Positions 1-5,048 of a stretch of 12,947 nt of DNA are shown in pieces. The notes below the pieces were generated by a model. The model was not told where the DNA came from, ran no database searches, and was given only the letters and a program-made list of their open reading frames with translations. Within the stretch, counting starts at the first letter, position 1. Every line of letters starts with the position of its first letter. This DNA is from Clostridia bacterium (GTDB lineage: Bacteria > Bacillota_A > Clostridia > Oscillospirales > CAG-382), in NCBI GenBank assembly GCA_017517985.1, contig JAFWWX010000140.1, forward strand, positions 1 to 12,947, read 5' to 3'. The position numbers and the translations under genes are program-made.

Positions 1-14
1 CATTCGGCTCTTCC

Positions 15-59
15 AAAAAGGAACGACAATTTTCGCATCGAAAGTTGTCGTTCCTTTTT
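15..59. terminator. Very strong bidirectional terminator hairpin
   Basis: Arms 15-35 and 39-59 pair almost perfectly. The outer 15 bp match exactly, there is one T-G wobble at 30/44, the inner 5 bp pair again, and the loop is CAT. The A-run at the left base and T-run at the right base give a U-tract in both directions. It probably ends transcription of a gene left of the window; no gene in this window needs it. Confidence 0.8.
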
Positions 60-60
60 G

Positions 61-355
61 TACTATTATCTTTTCACTTTTCTCTCTTCGCTCTTCACAA
101 AAAATTGTCGTTTCCAGATAAGAGATAAAAGAGAATAGAGAAGAGGAAAGGTGGCTTTGCTTACGCAAAGCTTATTTTTATGTTTGCATCACTATTGTTC
201 TGCTTTTTTCAGCGATATAAATTCCTGACGGAATTTGATATATGTACTTCGTACGCGATATATCTTCGATACGATATGTTGCCTTGCGGCAACGAGCGTA
301 AGCGAGTATATCCTCCCAATATGCTGAATCATTATCGTTCTGATTTGCCAAAAAC
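61..355. other. Gene-free interval upstream of the iron regulator
   Basis: No convincing gene is seen. A 64-codon open frame at 180-374 lacks a ribosome binding site, runs through hairpin repeats and ends inside a terminator. Positions 67-98 are pyrimidine-rich and 117-153 purine-rich, partly complementary to each other. The string TTGTCGTT, seen in the first terminator (45-52), recurs at 106-113. A small hairpin lies at 154-171 (arms GCTTTGC/GCAAAGC). The right part (214-293) is a chain of small hairpins listed separately. Confidence 0.6.
214..293. repeat. Chain of small hairpins separated by GATAT spacers
   Basis: Four perfect short hairpins follow one another: 219-236 (AAATTC arms), 244-254 (GTAC arms, loop TTC), 261-271 (TATC arms) and 278-293 (GTTGCC/GGCAAC, loop TTGC). 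GATAT or CGATAT separates them. The GCGTAAGC at 296-303 is the complement of part of the 154-171 hairpin. This regular alternation resembles dispersed intergenic palindromic repeat elements of Clostridia. Dispersal cannot be tested from one window. It could act as a transcript-end stabiliser or be a non-autonomous element. Confidence 0.5.
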
Positions 356-388
356 AAAGCACCCGAGAGGTTAACTCTCGGGTGCTTT
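356..388 (-). terminator. Rho-independent terminator of the DtxR-family gene
   Basis: Fourteen-bp arms at 356-369 and 375-388 (core GCACCCGAGAG) enclose a 5-nt loop. Read on the minus strand, the stem is followed by a T-rich run (355-350). It begins three bases past the regulator's stop codon, so it is that gene's terminator. The plus-strand side is also T-rich, so it may work both ways. Confidence 0.85.
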
Positions 389-390
389 TA

Positions 391-756
391 TTATTTTATC
401 TTAAAATATTTCTTGATTGCGTTAAGGGATTCGTCTGATATGGCGTGTTCAATTTTGCAGGCATCGGCTGTGGCGGTTTCCACGCCAACCCCTATATGAA
501 TTAAAAACTGCGACAAGACTGTATGTCGTTCAAATATTTTTTTTGCGGTGTCACGGCCTTCTTTTGTTAAAGAAAGCAGTCCGTCTTCAGCCATTGTGAT
601 ATATCCGCCGTTTTTAAGAAGACTCACAGCACGGCTTACGCTTGGCTTTGAATAGCCCATGTAGTCCGCAATATCAATACTCCTGACAGACCCTGATTTT
701 TGCGATAATATATAAATAGTTTCAAGATACATTTCAGCAGATTCCTGTAATTGCAT
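391..756 (-). CDS. DtxR-family metal-dependent transcriptional repressor, short form
   Basis: This 121-aa protein should bind DNA when loaded with ferrous iron and repress iron uptake. Residues 1-70 form the winged helix-turn-helix (recognition region near SKPSVSRAV, 36-44), and 72-118 form the dimerisation/metal domain (ERHTVLSQFL, then ACKIEHAISDE). Aligned by eye, the primary-site ligands are Met9, Cys100, Glu103 and His104, matching DtxR/IdeR Met10/Cys102/Glu105/His106. MntR would have Asp and Glu at the first two positions. The second (ancillary) site looks degenerate, and the C-terminal SH3-like domain of full-length DtxR (about 226 aa) is absent. The start has a good ribosome site (AAGGGGTGA on the minus strand, 762-770). 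It diverges from feoAB, its probable target. The family call is firm; iron rather than manganese specificity is inference. Confidence 0.9.
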   Translation of the reverse strand: MQLQESAEMYLETIYILSQKSGSVRSIDIADYMGYSKPSVSRAVSLLKNGGYITMAEDGLLSLTKEGRDTAKKIFERHTVLSQFLIHIGVGVETATADACKIEHAISDESLNAIKKYFKIK

Positions 757-778
757 AAAATCACCCCTTGTTTAATAT

Positions 779-807
779 AGTATATCATAAAAAATCAGTC
801 TTTTCAA
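779..807 (-). promoter_or_regulatory. Promoter of the DtxR-family gene
   Basis: Read on the minus strand, a TTGAAA -35 (802-807) and a TATACT -10 (779-784) are separated by exactly 17 nt, upstream of the regulator's ribosome binding site. No clear DtxR-box palindrome overlaps it, so autoregulation is not evident. Confidence 0.6.
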
Positions 808-846
808 GATGTGGAATTTATTATAGAAAAAATTATAAAAAAGGTA

Positions 847-875
847 TTGACAATTATTGCCTGTTGTGTTAGAAT
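847..875 (+). promoter_or_regulatory. Promoter of the feoA-feoB operon
   Basis: A perfect -35 TTGACA (847-852) is followed after 17 nt by TAGAAT (870-875), a one-mismatch -10. The palindrome at 883-898 lies just downstream over the expected transcription start, a classic repressor arrangement. Confidence 0.85.
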
Positions 876-880
876 AGAAC

Positions 881-900
881 AAGTTAGCAGAGGCTAATTG
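881..900. promoter_or_regulatory. DtxR-type iron box over the feoA transcription start
   Basis: The palindrome GTTAGC-agag-GCTAAT begins 8 nt after the -10 box. Its flanks match the second box at 1172-1191 (AAGTTAGC....GCTAAyTG, one flank difference). The TTAG...CTAA halves resemble the DtxR/IdeR consensus. A further AGTTAGG half-site occurs at 915-921, next to the feoA ribosome binding site. Binding by the divergent regulator is inferred. Confidence 0.7.
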
Positions 901-929
901 ACTTTTTGACATTAAGTTAGGAGTTTTGT

Positions 930-1145
930 ATGAATTTAAAGGAAGTTCAGGAAGGAAAAGAATATATCATCAAAAAAATTGCGACTAATGACGAGGAAAT
1001 GAACTCATTCTTGTTCTCTTTAGGTTGTTACAGCGGAGAACCTATTACGGTTATCTCTCAATTAAAGAGTGGTTGCGTGGTTTCTATTAAAGACGGAAGA
1101 TATAGTATTGACAATCAGCTTGCAGAGGCTATTATTGTAGGATAA
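930..1145 (+). CDS. feoA: Ferrous iron transport protein A (FeoA)
   Basis: This 71-aa cytoplasmic protein has a single SH3-like FeoA domain. Such proteins assist the FeoB ferrous-iron transporter, probably by contacting its cytosolic part. The typical FeoA pattern is present: an N-terminal strand (MNLKEVQEGKEYIIKKI), a short helix, LGCYSGEPITVI (31-42), a GGCV-like turn (SGCVVSI) and a closing IDNQLAEAIIV strand. Length is normal for the family (about 70-80 aa). GGAG at 920-923, six bases before the ATG, supports the start. It is the first gene of the feoA-feoB-Cys-rich peptide operon, under a DtxR-box promoter. The gap to feoB is 68 bp and contains a second DtxR-like box. Confidence 0.92.
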   Translation: MNLKEVQEGKEYIIKKIATNDEEMNSFLFSLGCYSGEPITVISQLKSGCVVSIKDGRYSIDNQLAEAIIVG

Positions 1146-1172
1146 ACAGGGATTTTAATTTTTTTGCAGTAA

Positions 1173-1190
1173 AGTTAGCCTAAGCTAACT
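1173..1190. promoter_or_regulatory. Second DtxR-type iron box, between feoA and feoB
   Basis: Near-perfect palindrome: AGTTAGC (1173-1179), CTAA, GCTAACT (1184-1190). It contains TTAGCCTAA, the half-site form of the DtxR consensus, and matches the 881-900 box outside the centre. No convincing -35/-10 pair surrounds it, so it may add a second control point (roadblock or weak internal promoter) ahead of feoB. Confidence 0.65.
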
Positions 1191-1213
1191 GATTTTAAGG
1201 AGGAGAACTGAAA

Positions 1214-3190
1214 ATGAGAATTGCGTTGGCAGGAAACCCAAACAGTGGTAAAACTACGATGTATAATGCGTTGACCGGCAGAAATGAAAAGGTCGGAAAC
1301 TGGGCAGGTGTTACTGTAGAGAAGAAAGAGGCGGTTATAAAAAAGAGCTTTTACAGCAAAGAAGAGCTTGTGGCAGTTGACTTGCCTGGCGCGTATTCAA
1401 TGTCGCCGTTTACATCTGAAGAAAGTATCACAAGTGATTATGTAAATAATGAAAAACCCGATGCTATTATTAACATTGTGGACTCAACAAATTTAAGCCG
1501 TAGTTTATTTTTCACAACGCAGTTGCTTGAATTAGGTGTGCCTGTTGTAGTTGCACTCAACAAAAATGACATCAACAAGAAAAAAGAAACTAAAATAGAT
1601 ATACAAAAGCTTTCTGAAAAATTAGGCTGTCCTGTTGTTGAGACAATTTCAACTTCCCAGAATGGCTTAAAGGAAGTTGTTGAAAAGGCAATTTCGCTTA
1701 AAGGACAAGGACAGAAAGCACCTTATGTTCAGGGTAATATTGATTTAACAAGTAAAAAAGCAGTTGAAGAAGCTGACAGAAAGCGTTTTGATTTCGTTAA
1801 CAGCATTGTTGCATCAGTAGAAACCCGTAAAGTTTTTACCAATCAAAAGAATTTTCAGGATAAAATAGACAGTATTCTTACAAATAAGTGGCTTGGAATA
1901 CCGATATTTGCGGTTGTAATGTGGGCGGTATTTTATGTATCGCAGGCTTGGCTCGGACCAATGCTTTCGGATTTACTGGTTGGGTGGATTGAAGCATTTG
2001 GCGGAGTCGTGGAAGGCTGGATGCAGGGCAGTTCCAACGAATTTTTAAAAGCGTTGGTTTCGAGTGCAATTATTGACGGCGTTGGTGCGGTTGTAAGCTT
2101 TTTGCCACTCGTTATGGTTATGTATTTCATGATTGCACTCTTAGAAGATTTAGGTTATATGGCTCGTGCAACTGTTGTTTTAGACCCTATTTTCAAAAAA
2201 GTAGGCTTGTCAGGTAAGTCAGTTATTCCGTTTGTTATTGGTACAGGATGTGCAATTCCTGGCGTTATGGCTTGCCGTACAATCCGCAACGAAAGAGAGC
2301 GAAGAGCAACCGCTATGCTCGCACCCTTTATGCCGTGCGGTGCCAAATTGCCCGTTATTTCGCTGTTTGTGGGAGTGTTCTTTAAAAACTCTGCATGGAT
2401 TGGTACAGCTATGTACTTTGCAGGAATTATAATCATTCTGCTTTGCGCACTTTTGGTTAACAAAATAACAGGCTATAAAAACAAAAAATCTTTCTTTATT
2501 ATTGAACTTCCCGAATACAAGGTTCCGTCGCTGTGGCGTGCAGTTAAGTCGATGTTAAGCCGTGGCTGGTCATACATAGTAAAAGCAGGTACAATTATCT
2601 TAGTATGTAATGTTGTTGTGACCTTAATGAGCTCATTTACACTTTCTTTAACACCCGCAGCAGAAAACGGCTCTGACTCAATCTTAGCTTCAATTTGCGG
2701 ACCTATTGACTGGTTGCTCATTCCTGTTATTGGTTTTGCCTCTTGGAAGCTTGTTGCTTGTGCGATTACAGGCTTTATCGCAAAAGAAAATGTTGTAGGA
2801 ACATTAGCTACGCTTTTTGGTCTTACTGCTGTTATCAACGGAGATTTGGAACTTGCAGGCGAGGGCATTGAGGTTGTAAAAGCAACAGGTCTTACTTCTG
2901 TTTCTGCTCTTGCATACATGATGTTTAATCTGTTCACACCGCCTTGCTTTGCAGCAATCGGTGCTATGAATGCAGAAATGAAGAGCGCAAAATGGCTGTG
3001 GGGTGGAATTTTACTTCAGCTTTCTGTAGGTTTTACAGTAGGATTTTTAGCATACCAGATTGGCACGCTTGTTACAACAGGAGCGTTTGGAGTAGGACTT
3101 GTGCAGGGTCTTATTGCGGTGCTTGTGCTGATTGTGATAGCAGTCTTGCTTTGCTTAAATTCCGAGCGAAAATTAAATACAAGCAAATAG
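1214..3190 (+). CDS. feoB: Ferrous iron transporter FeoB (GTPase permease)
   Basis: FeoB moves Fe2+ across the cytoplasmic membrane using an N-terminal GTPase. The G domain shows G1 GNPNSGKT (7-14), a G2 threonine in GVTVEKK (about 34), G3 DLPG (56-59) and G4 NKND (116-119), followed by a helical regulatory segment to about residue 220. The remaining residues are polytopic membrane (about 230-655), with the conserved gate motifs GTGCAIPG and PFMPCGAKLPV, whose cysteines are typical of FeoB. At 658 aa it is at the shorter end of the family, with no added C-terminal domain. The ribosome site AAGGAGGAG (1198-1206) supports the start. It lies 68 bp after feoA and 10 bp before the Cys-rich peptide gene. 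Several long open frames on the opposite strand inside it are shadows. Confidence 0.97.
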   Translation: MRIALAGNPNSGKTTMYNALTGRNEKVGNWAGVTVEKKEAVIKKSFYSKEELVAVDLPGAYSMSPFTSEESITSDYVNNEKPDAIINIVDSTNLSRSLFFTTQLLELGVPVVVALNKNDINKKKETKIDIQKLSEKLGCPVVETISTSQNGLKEVVEKAISLKGQGQKAPYVQGNIDLTSKKAVEEADRKRFDFVNSIVASVETRKVFTNQKNFQDKIDSILTNKWLGIPIFAVVMWAVFYVSQAWLGPMLSDLLVGWIEAFGGVVEGWMQGSSNEFLKALVSSAIIDGVGAVVSFLPLVMVMYFMIALLEDLGYMARATVVLDPIFKKVGLSGKSVIPFVIGTGCAIPGVMACRTIRNERERRATAMLAPFMPCGAKLPVISLFVGVFFKNSAWIGTAMYFAGIIIILLCALLVNKITGYKNKKSFFIIELPEYKVPSLWRAVKSMLSRGWSYIVKAGTIILVCNVVVTLMSSFTLSLTPAAENGSDSILASICGPIDWLLIPVIGFASWKLVACAITGFIAKENVVGTLATLFGLTAVINGDLELAGEGIEVVKATGLTSVSALAYMMFNLFTPPCFAAIGAMNAEMKSAKWLWGGILLQLSVGFTVGFLAYQIGTLVTTGAFGVGLVQGLIAVLVLIVIAVLLCLNSERKLNTSK

Positions 3191-3200
3191 GAGTGATTTT

Positions 3201-3344
3201 ATGACAGACATAATTATTTCTATAATACTTATTATAATTGTAGGTTCTGCGGTGGGTTACATCATAAAGGCTAAAAAAAGCGGAAAGAAATGTATAGGCT
3301 GTCCCGACAGCGGAACTTGCGATAAATGTAATTGTAGAAAATAA
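3201..3344 (+). CDS. FeoB-associated Cys-rich membrane peptide
   Basis: A 47-aa protein. Residues 3-22 form one hydrophobic membrane segment very rich in isoleucine. A short basic stretch (KAKKSGKK) follows, then a Cys-rich tail with five cysteines: CIGCPDSGTC and DKCNC. This layout (one TM helix, then CxxC...C..C.C) is the FeoB-associated Cys-rich family found after feoB in Firmicutes. The role is unproven; binding iron or acting as a small redox/metal partner of FeoB at the cytosolic face is plausible. It starts 10 bp after feoB stops, with ribosome site AGGAG (3189-3193), so it is the last gene of the operon, before the 3348 hairpin. Confidence 0.88.
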   Translation: MTDIIISIILIIIVGSAVGYIIKAKKSGKKCIGCPDSGTCDKCNCRK

Positions 3345-3347
3345 ATT

Positions 3348-3376
3348 AACCCGCTTATCCGTCGGATAAGCGGGTT
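3348..3376 (+). terminator. Terminator of the feo operon
   Basis: Fourteen-bp complementary arms (3348-3361 and 3363-3376; core CCCGCTTATCC) lie four bases past the last feo stop. The innermost pairs must open to make the loop. The T-tract after it is short and broken (TTTGACTTT), so termination may be partial. Read on the minus strand it also lies just past the broken tRNA. Confidence 0.7.
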
Positions 3377-3392
3377 TGACTTTGAAAAAGAT

Positions 3393-3465
3393 TGGTGCAC
3401 CCGAGGAGACTTGAACTCCTATACCCTTGCGGGCACATGGACCTGATGGTCCCGCCCACTCGGTG
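3393..3465 (-). pseudogene. Broken tRNA-Leu(CAG): intact 3' half, defective 5' half; probable integration junction
   Basis: On the minus strand the 3' half of a leucine tRNA is clear: anticodon loop ATCAGGT (3441-3447, anticodon CAG at 3443-3445), a long variable arm CCCgcaaGGG, T-arm AGGAG-TTCAAGT-CTCCT (3404-3420), acceptor strand CGGGTGC (3397-3403), discriminator A and an encoded CCA (3393-3395). The 3' anticodon-stem strand CCATG has no partner; GGACC stands where CATGG is needed, and the D-arm is missing. A 5' part CACCGAGTGGGCGGGA still resembles a tRNA-Leu 5' end, but the total is 73 nt, about 13 too short. Either this is a deleted tRNA, or the attachment-site remnant of an element that recombined in the anticodon loop (GGACC-atca-GGTCC has inverted arms). 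It cannot be a working tRNA as read. Confidence 0.7.
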
Positions 3466-3538
3466 AAAAATCAAAAACCGCATAAAATCAGGGGTTTCAG
3501 GATGATAGGAGTCTTAAAAATCTCTAATTTTTTATTCA

Positions 3539-3571
3539 AATTTCATTCTATGGAATTGGTAGAATGAAATT
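3539..3571. repeat. Perfect 12-bp inverted repeat
   Basis: Arms AATTTCATTCTA (3539-3550) and TAGAATGAAATT (3560-3571) flank a 9-nt spacer, between the tRNA remnant and the first accessory gene. No T-tract follows. It could be a recombinase or repressor arm site at the end of the inserted element; this is inference from position only. Confidence 0.5.
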
Positions 3572-3605
3572 GAAAATGAAATAGAATTAAAATCAAACCA
3601 AATCA

Positions 3606-3632
3606 GTCGTATCGAAATGATACGGCTTTTTT
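3606..3632 (+). terminator. Terminator-like hairpin ahead of the HTH gene
   Basis: Arms GTCGTATC (3606-3613) and GATACGGC (3619-3626), one G-T wobble, loop GAAAT, then six T. It ends 12 bases before the ribosome site of the next gene and no plus-strand gene precedes it. It may insulate the element from feo read-through or act as a leader attenuator. Confidence 0.65.
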
Positions 3633-3655
3633 ATTACAGAAACGGAGGAAATACA

Positions 3656-3958
3656 ATGCCAAAATTAAATAGCAATTTTACAAACATACTAAATAAACTT
3701 ATCACAGATAAAAACATTTCAGATAAGGAATATCGCATACTGTGTTATCTGCTTATGAGAGCTGGAAATCAAGATGTTTGCTATCCATCTCTTAATACAA
3801 TATCCAAAGATATAGACATTAGTTTAAGCACGGTTAAAAGAGCAATTCCTGAACTTGTGGACAAAGGTTATCTTAAAAAGATAAATCGAAAAAGGAAAAA
3901 TGGTTCTTCTACATCAAATCTCTATAAATTTACAGGTAAGGTTTACGGAACAGGCTAA
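3656..3958 (+). CDS. Small winged-helix protein, replication-initiator-like HTH domain
   Basis: This 100-aa basic protein has a HTH_36-type winged helix-turn-helix. Residues 20-40 give SDKEYRILCYLLMRAG, 45-70 PSLNTISKDIDISLSTVKRAI (recognition helix about 58-66), then the wing LVDKGYLKKINRKRKNGSSTSNLY. This domain is common at the N-terminus of plasmid and conjugative-transposon replication initiators and in phage regulators. Full initiators run to 250 aa or more, so this may be a stand-alone regulator or a truncated initiator. An upstream in-frame ATG at 3617 lies inside the terminator hairpin; the ATG at 3656 is chosen because GGAGG (3644-3648) stands seven bases before it. The domain call is good, the role uncertain. 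Confidence 0.72.
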   Translation: MPKLNSNFTNILNKLITDKNISDKEYRILCYLLMRAGNQDVCYPSLNTISKDIDISLSTVKRAIPELVDKGYLKKINRKRKNGSSTSNLYKFTGKVYGTG

Positions 3959-4031
3959 AAATATAGTGGCTCACATTTGCCTGAGGTAGTGTCAGGATAG
4001 ACTACAAATAATACTTAGATAATAATACAAT

Positions 4032-4142
4032 AAGGGATATTGCAAAAGAATAATATAAGCAATGAAATACATCGATGATTTAATTGATTGGCACTTCTTG
4101 TAGAAATTCGCAAATTAATTATTTTTTATTCCAATATCCCTT
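4032..4142. repeat. Long-span inverted repeat
   Basis: Arms AAGGGATATTG (4032-4042) and CAATATCCCTT (4132-4142) pair perfectly over 11 bp. The 89-nt interior has further weak complementarity (AATAAT/ATTATT). It could form a large stem-loop in RNA or single-stranded DNA. Confidence 0.6.
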
Positions 4143-4161
4143 CAATACAAACTCTCGCAAT

Positions 4162-4270
4162 GTACCAAGGCTCGACAATGGAGGTTTGGAGTTAAAAAAT
4201 AGCGGTAAGGTAATTACACACCCTCGGTCAGTTTAGTCGCTCGTACCAAGGTTGAACAAGGCTACTGAGG
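4162..4270 (+). repeat. Imperfect direct repeat, period 81
   Basis: GTACCAAGGCTCGACAATGG (4162-4181) and GTACCAAGGTTGAACAAGGC (4243-4262) share the first nine bases exactly and most of the rest. Two copies 81 bp apart could be binding sites (iterons) for a mobilisation or recombination protein. Confidence 0.5.
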
Positions 4271-4367
4271 CATTAAAATCGATGTTATGTTCCTGATTAG
4301 AATAAATATATTTTTAATCCAATAACCCTATCGGTAAAAAAATCATATAGAATACGCCGCTGCTAAA

Positions 4368-4580
4368 ATGATAAAACGATACATGAAAATCACTGCAATT
4401 AAACTGAAAATCAGCCAAAATAAATTGAAGCAGGAAAAAGCACAGGTGCATTTTGATGCCCCTGTGCCTCTAACACCGCACGGCAGAGCCGTTCGGGATG
4501 GTGCTATTGTAGACGATTTGGTGTCATATCGGGTGCTATATAAGGTGAAACACAGGATTAAAGCGATAAATATCGGGTGA
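4368..4580 (+). CDS. Doubtful 70-codon open frame, possible gene remnant
   Basis: The frame starts at an ATG with no ribosome binding site and encodes a lysine-rich N-terminus followed by PVPLTPHGRAVRDGAIVDDLVSY. I do not recognise it as a family. Within it lie two DNA hairpins: CACAGGtGCAT/ATGCcCCTGTG (4441-4466, one mismatch) and ACGGC/GCCGT (4479-4491). Hairpins immediately before ribbon-helix-helix mobilisation-type genes also fit a transfer-origin or leader region, in which case the frame is accidental. The opposite strand is open over 4343-4642 too, which speaks against reading either as a gene. Listed so that the interval is not silent. Confidence 0.2.
   Translation: MIKRYMKITAIKLKISQNKLKQEKAQVHFDAPVPLTPHGRAVRDGAIVDDLVSYRVLYKVKHRIKAINIG
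4441..4491. repeat. Two adjacent hairpins
   Basis: The first hairpin is 4441-4466: ten pairs and one mismatch around a TTTG loop, core CACAGG/CCTGTG. The second is 4479-4491: ACGGC, loop AGA, GCCGT. Neither is followed by a T-run, so they are not ordinary terminators. Position ahead of the ribbon-helix-helix genes suggests a cis-acting site of the element. Confidence 0.5.
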
Positions 4581-4594
4581 TTTGCAATGTGCAA
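4564..4594. promoter_or_regulatory. Two palindromes ahead of the ribbon-helix-helix genes, candidate operator
   Basis: CGATA-aa-TATCG (4564-4575) and TTGCA-atg-TGCAA (4582-4594) are both perfect, and the second is flanked by GGTG/CACC. They end nine bases before the AGGAGG of the first ribbon-helix-helix gene. Proteins of this fold often repress their own operons by binding such sites; autoregulation is inferred. Confidence 0.45.
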
Positions 4595-4615
4595 CACCAA
4601 AAAGGAGGATTTTGA

Positions 4616-5020
4616 ATGAGTAAACAAAAAGAAAGTAAACATATAAGTATATGGATTCCCAACAGCTTATTGAAAGAGTGTGATATCAATCAAATTCGGT
4701 ACGATGTGAAGACTCGTAGCGAATTTGTTGTGCAGGCACTTGAATTTTATAATTCGTATTTATTTAATAGACACATTTCAGAATATGTGAATGTTGAAAT
4801 TCTAAATCGTATGGAAGCTATGTTAGATAGTCTTGAAAACAGAATTGGAAGACAAATGTTTAAGTTAATAGTTGAATCCGCAAAGACTTGCAGAATATTA
4901 TTTGATGGGCTTGAACACGGAATTGAAGACTATGATGAGCTTCATACTGAATGTGTTAAAGAAGCGAAACGCATCAATGGAGCAATAACTTTTCCATCAT
5001 CAAACAGAGATTTAAAGTAA
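4616..5020 (+). CDS. Ribbon-helix-helix (CopG/MobC-like) protein, copy 1
   Basis: A 134-aa protein. The N-terminal ribbon-helix-helix has strand HISIWIP (9-15), a helix at LLKECDINQI, and TRSEFVVQALEFYNSYL (33-49), the usual RSEfi..Al..Y second helix. The rest (about 60-134) is predicted helical and ends INGAITFP. Small dimeric DNA-binding proteins of this fold act as plasmid/transposon repressors, antitoxins or relaxosome accessory proteins. No partner toxin or relaxase lies next to it here. AGGAGG (4603-4608) sets the start. It is followed after 28 bp by a paralogue of the same length and layout, so the pair arose by tandem duplication. The fold is well supported, the job is not. Confidence 0.75.
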   Translation: MSKQKESKHISIWIPNSLLKECDINQIRYDVKTRSEFVVQALEFYNSYLFNRHISEYVNVEILNRMEAMLDSLENRIGRQMFKLIVESAKTCRILFDGLEHGIEDYDELHTECVKEAKRINGAITFPSSNRDLK

Positions 5021-5048
5021 AATATTTTGACAAAAGGAGCGAAAGAAA

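Larger units (their letters stand above)
3959..4367. other. Structured non-coding stretch of the accessory element
   Basis: No supported gene in about 400 bases. Two features stand out: an 11-bp inverted repeat (AAGGGATATTG 4032-4042 with CAATATCCCTT 4132-4142) closing an 89-nt interior, and an imperfect direct repeat beginning GTACCAAGG at 4162 and 4243. The composition (GGTAAGGTAATTACAC, CCTCGGTCAG) is less AT-rich than its flanks. A minus-strand reading from about 4233 to 4123 stays open for some 36 codons, ending LREFVLKGYWNKK, with no start. Possible natures are a transfer origin or other cis-acting site, a structured RNA, or a decayed gene end. Confidence 0.45.

Noticed and set aside
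180..374. 64-codon plus-strand open frame
   Set aside because: No ribosome binding site, runs through mini-hairpins, and ends inside the 356-388 terminator; composition is that of the repeat.
1878..2937. Several minus-strand open frames of 63-154 codons inside feoB
   Set aside because: All lie opposite an intact feoB with full motifs and lack ribosome sites; they are shadows of its codon pattern.
2944..3204. 86-codon plus-strand frame overlapping the feoB end
   Set aside because: Different frame of feoB's conserved C-terminus, and it covers the start of the Cys-rich peptide gene; no protein-like family features.
3393..3465. Functional tRNA-Leu
   Set aside because: The T-arm, variable arm and acceptor 3' strand are fine, but the anticodon stem cannot pair, the D-arm is missing and the acceptor 5' strand is shifted by one base.
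4343..4642. 99-codon minus-strand open frame, hydrophobic
   Set aside because: No minus-strand ribosome site, it overlaps the AGGAGG and start of the first ribbon-helix-helix gene, and its hydrophobic runs come from reading A/T-rich lysine codons backwards.
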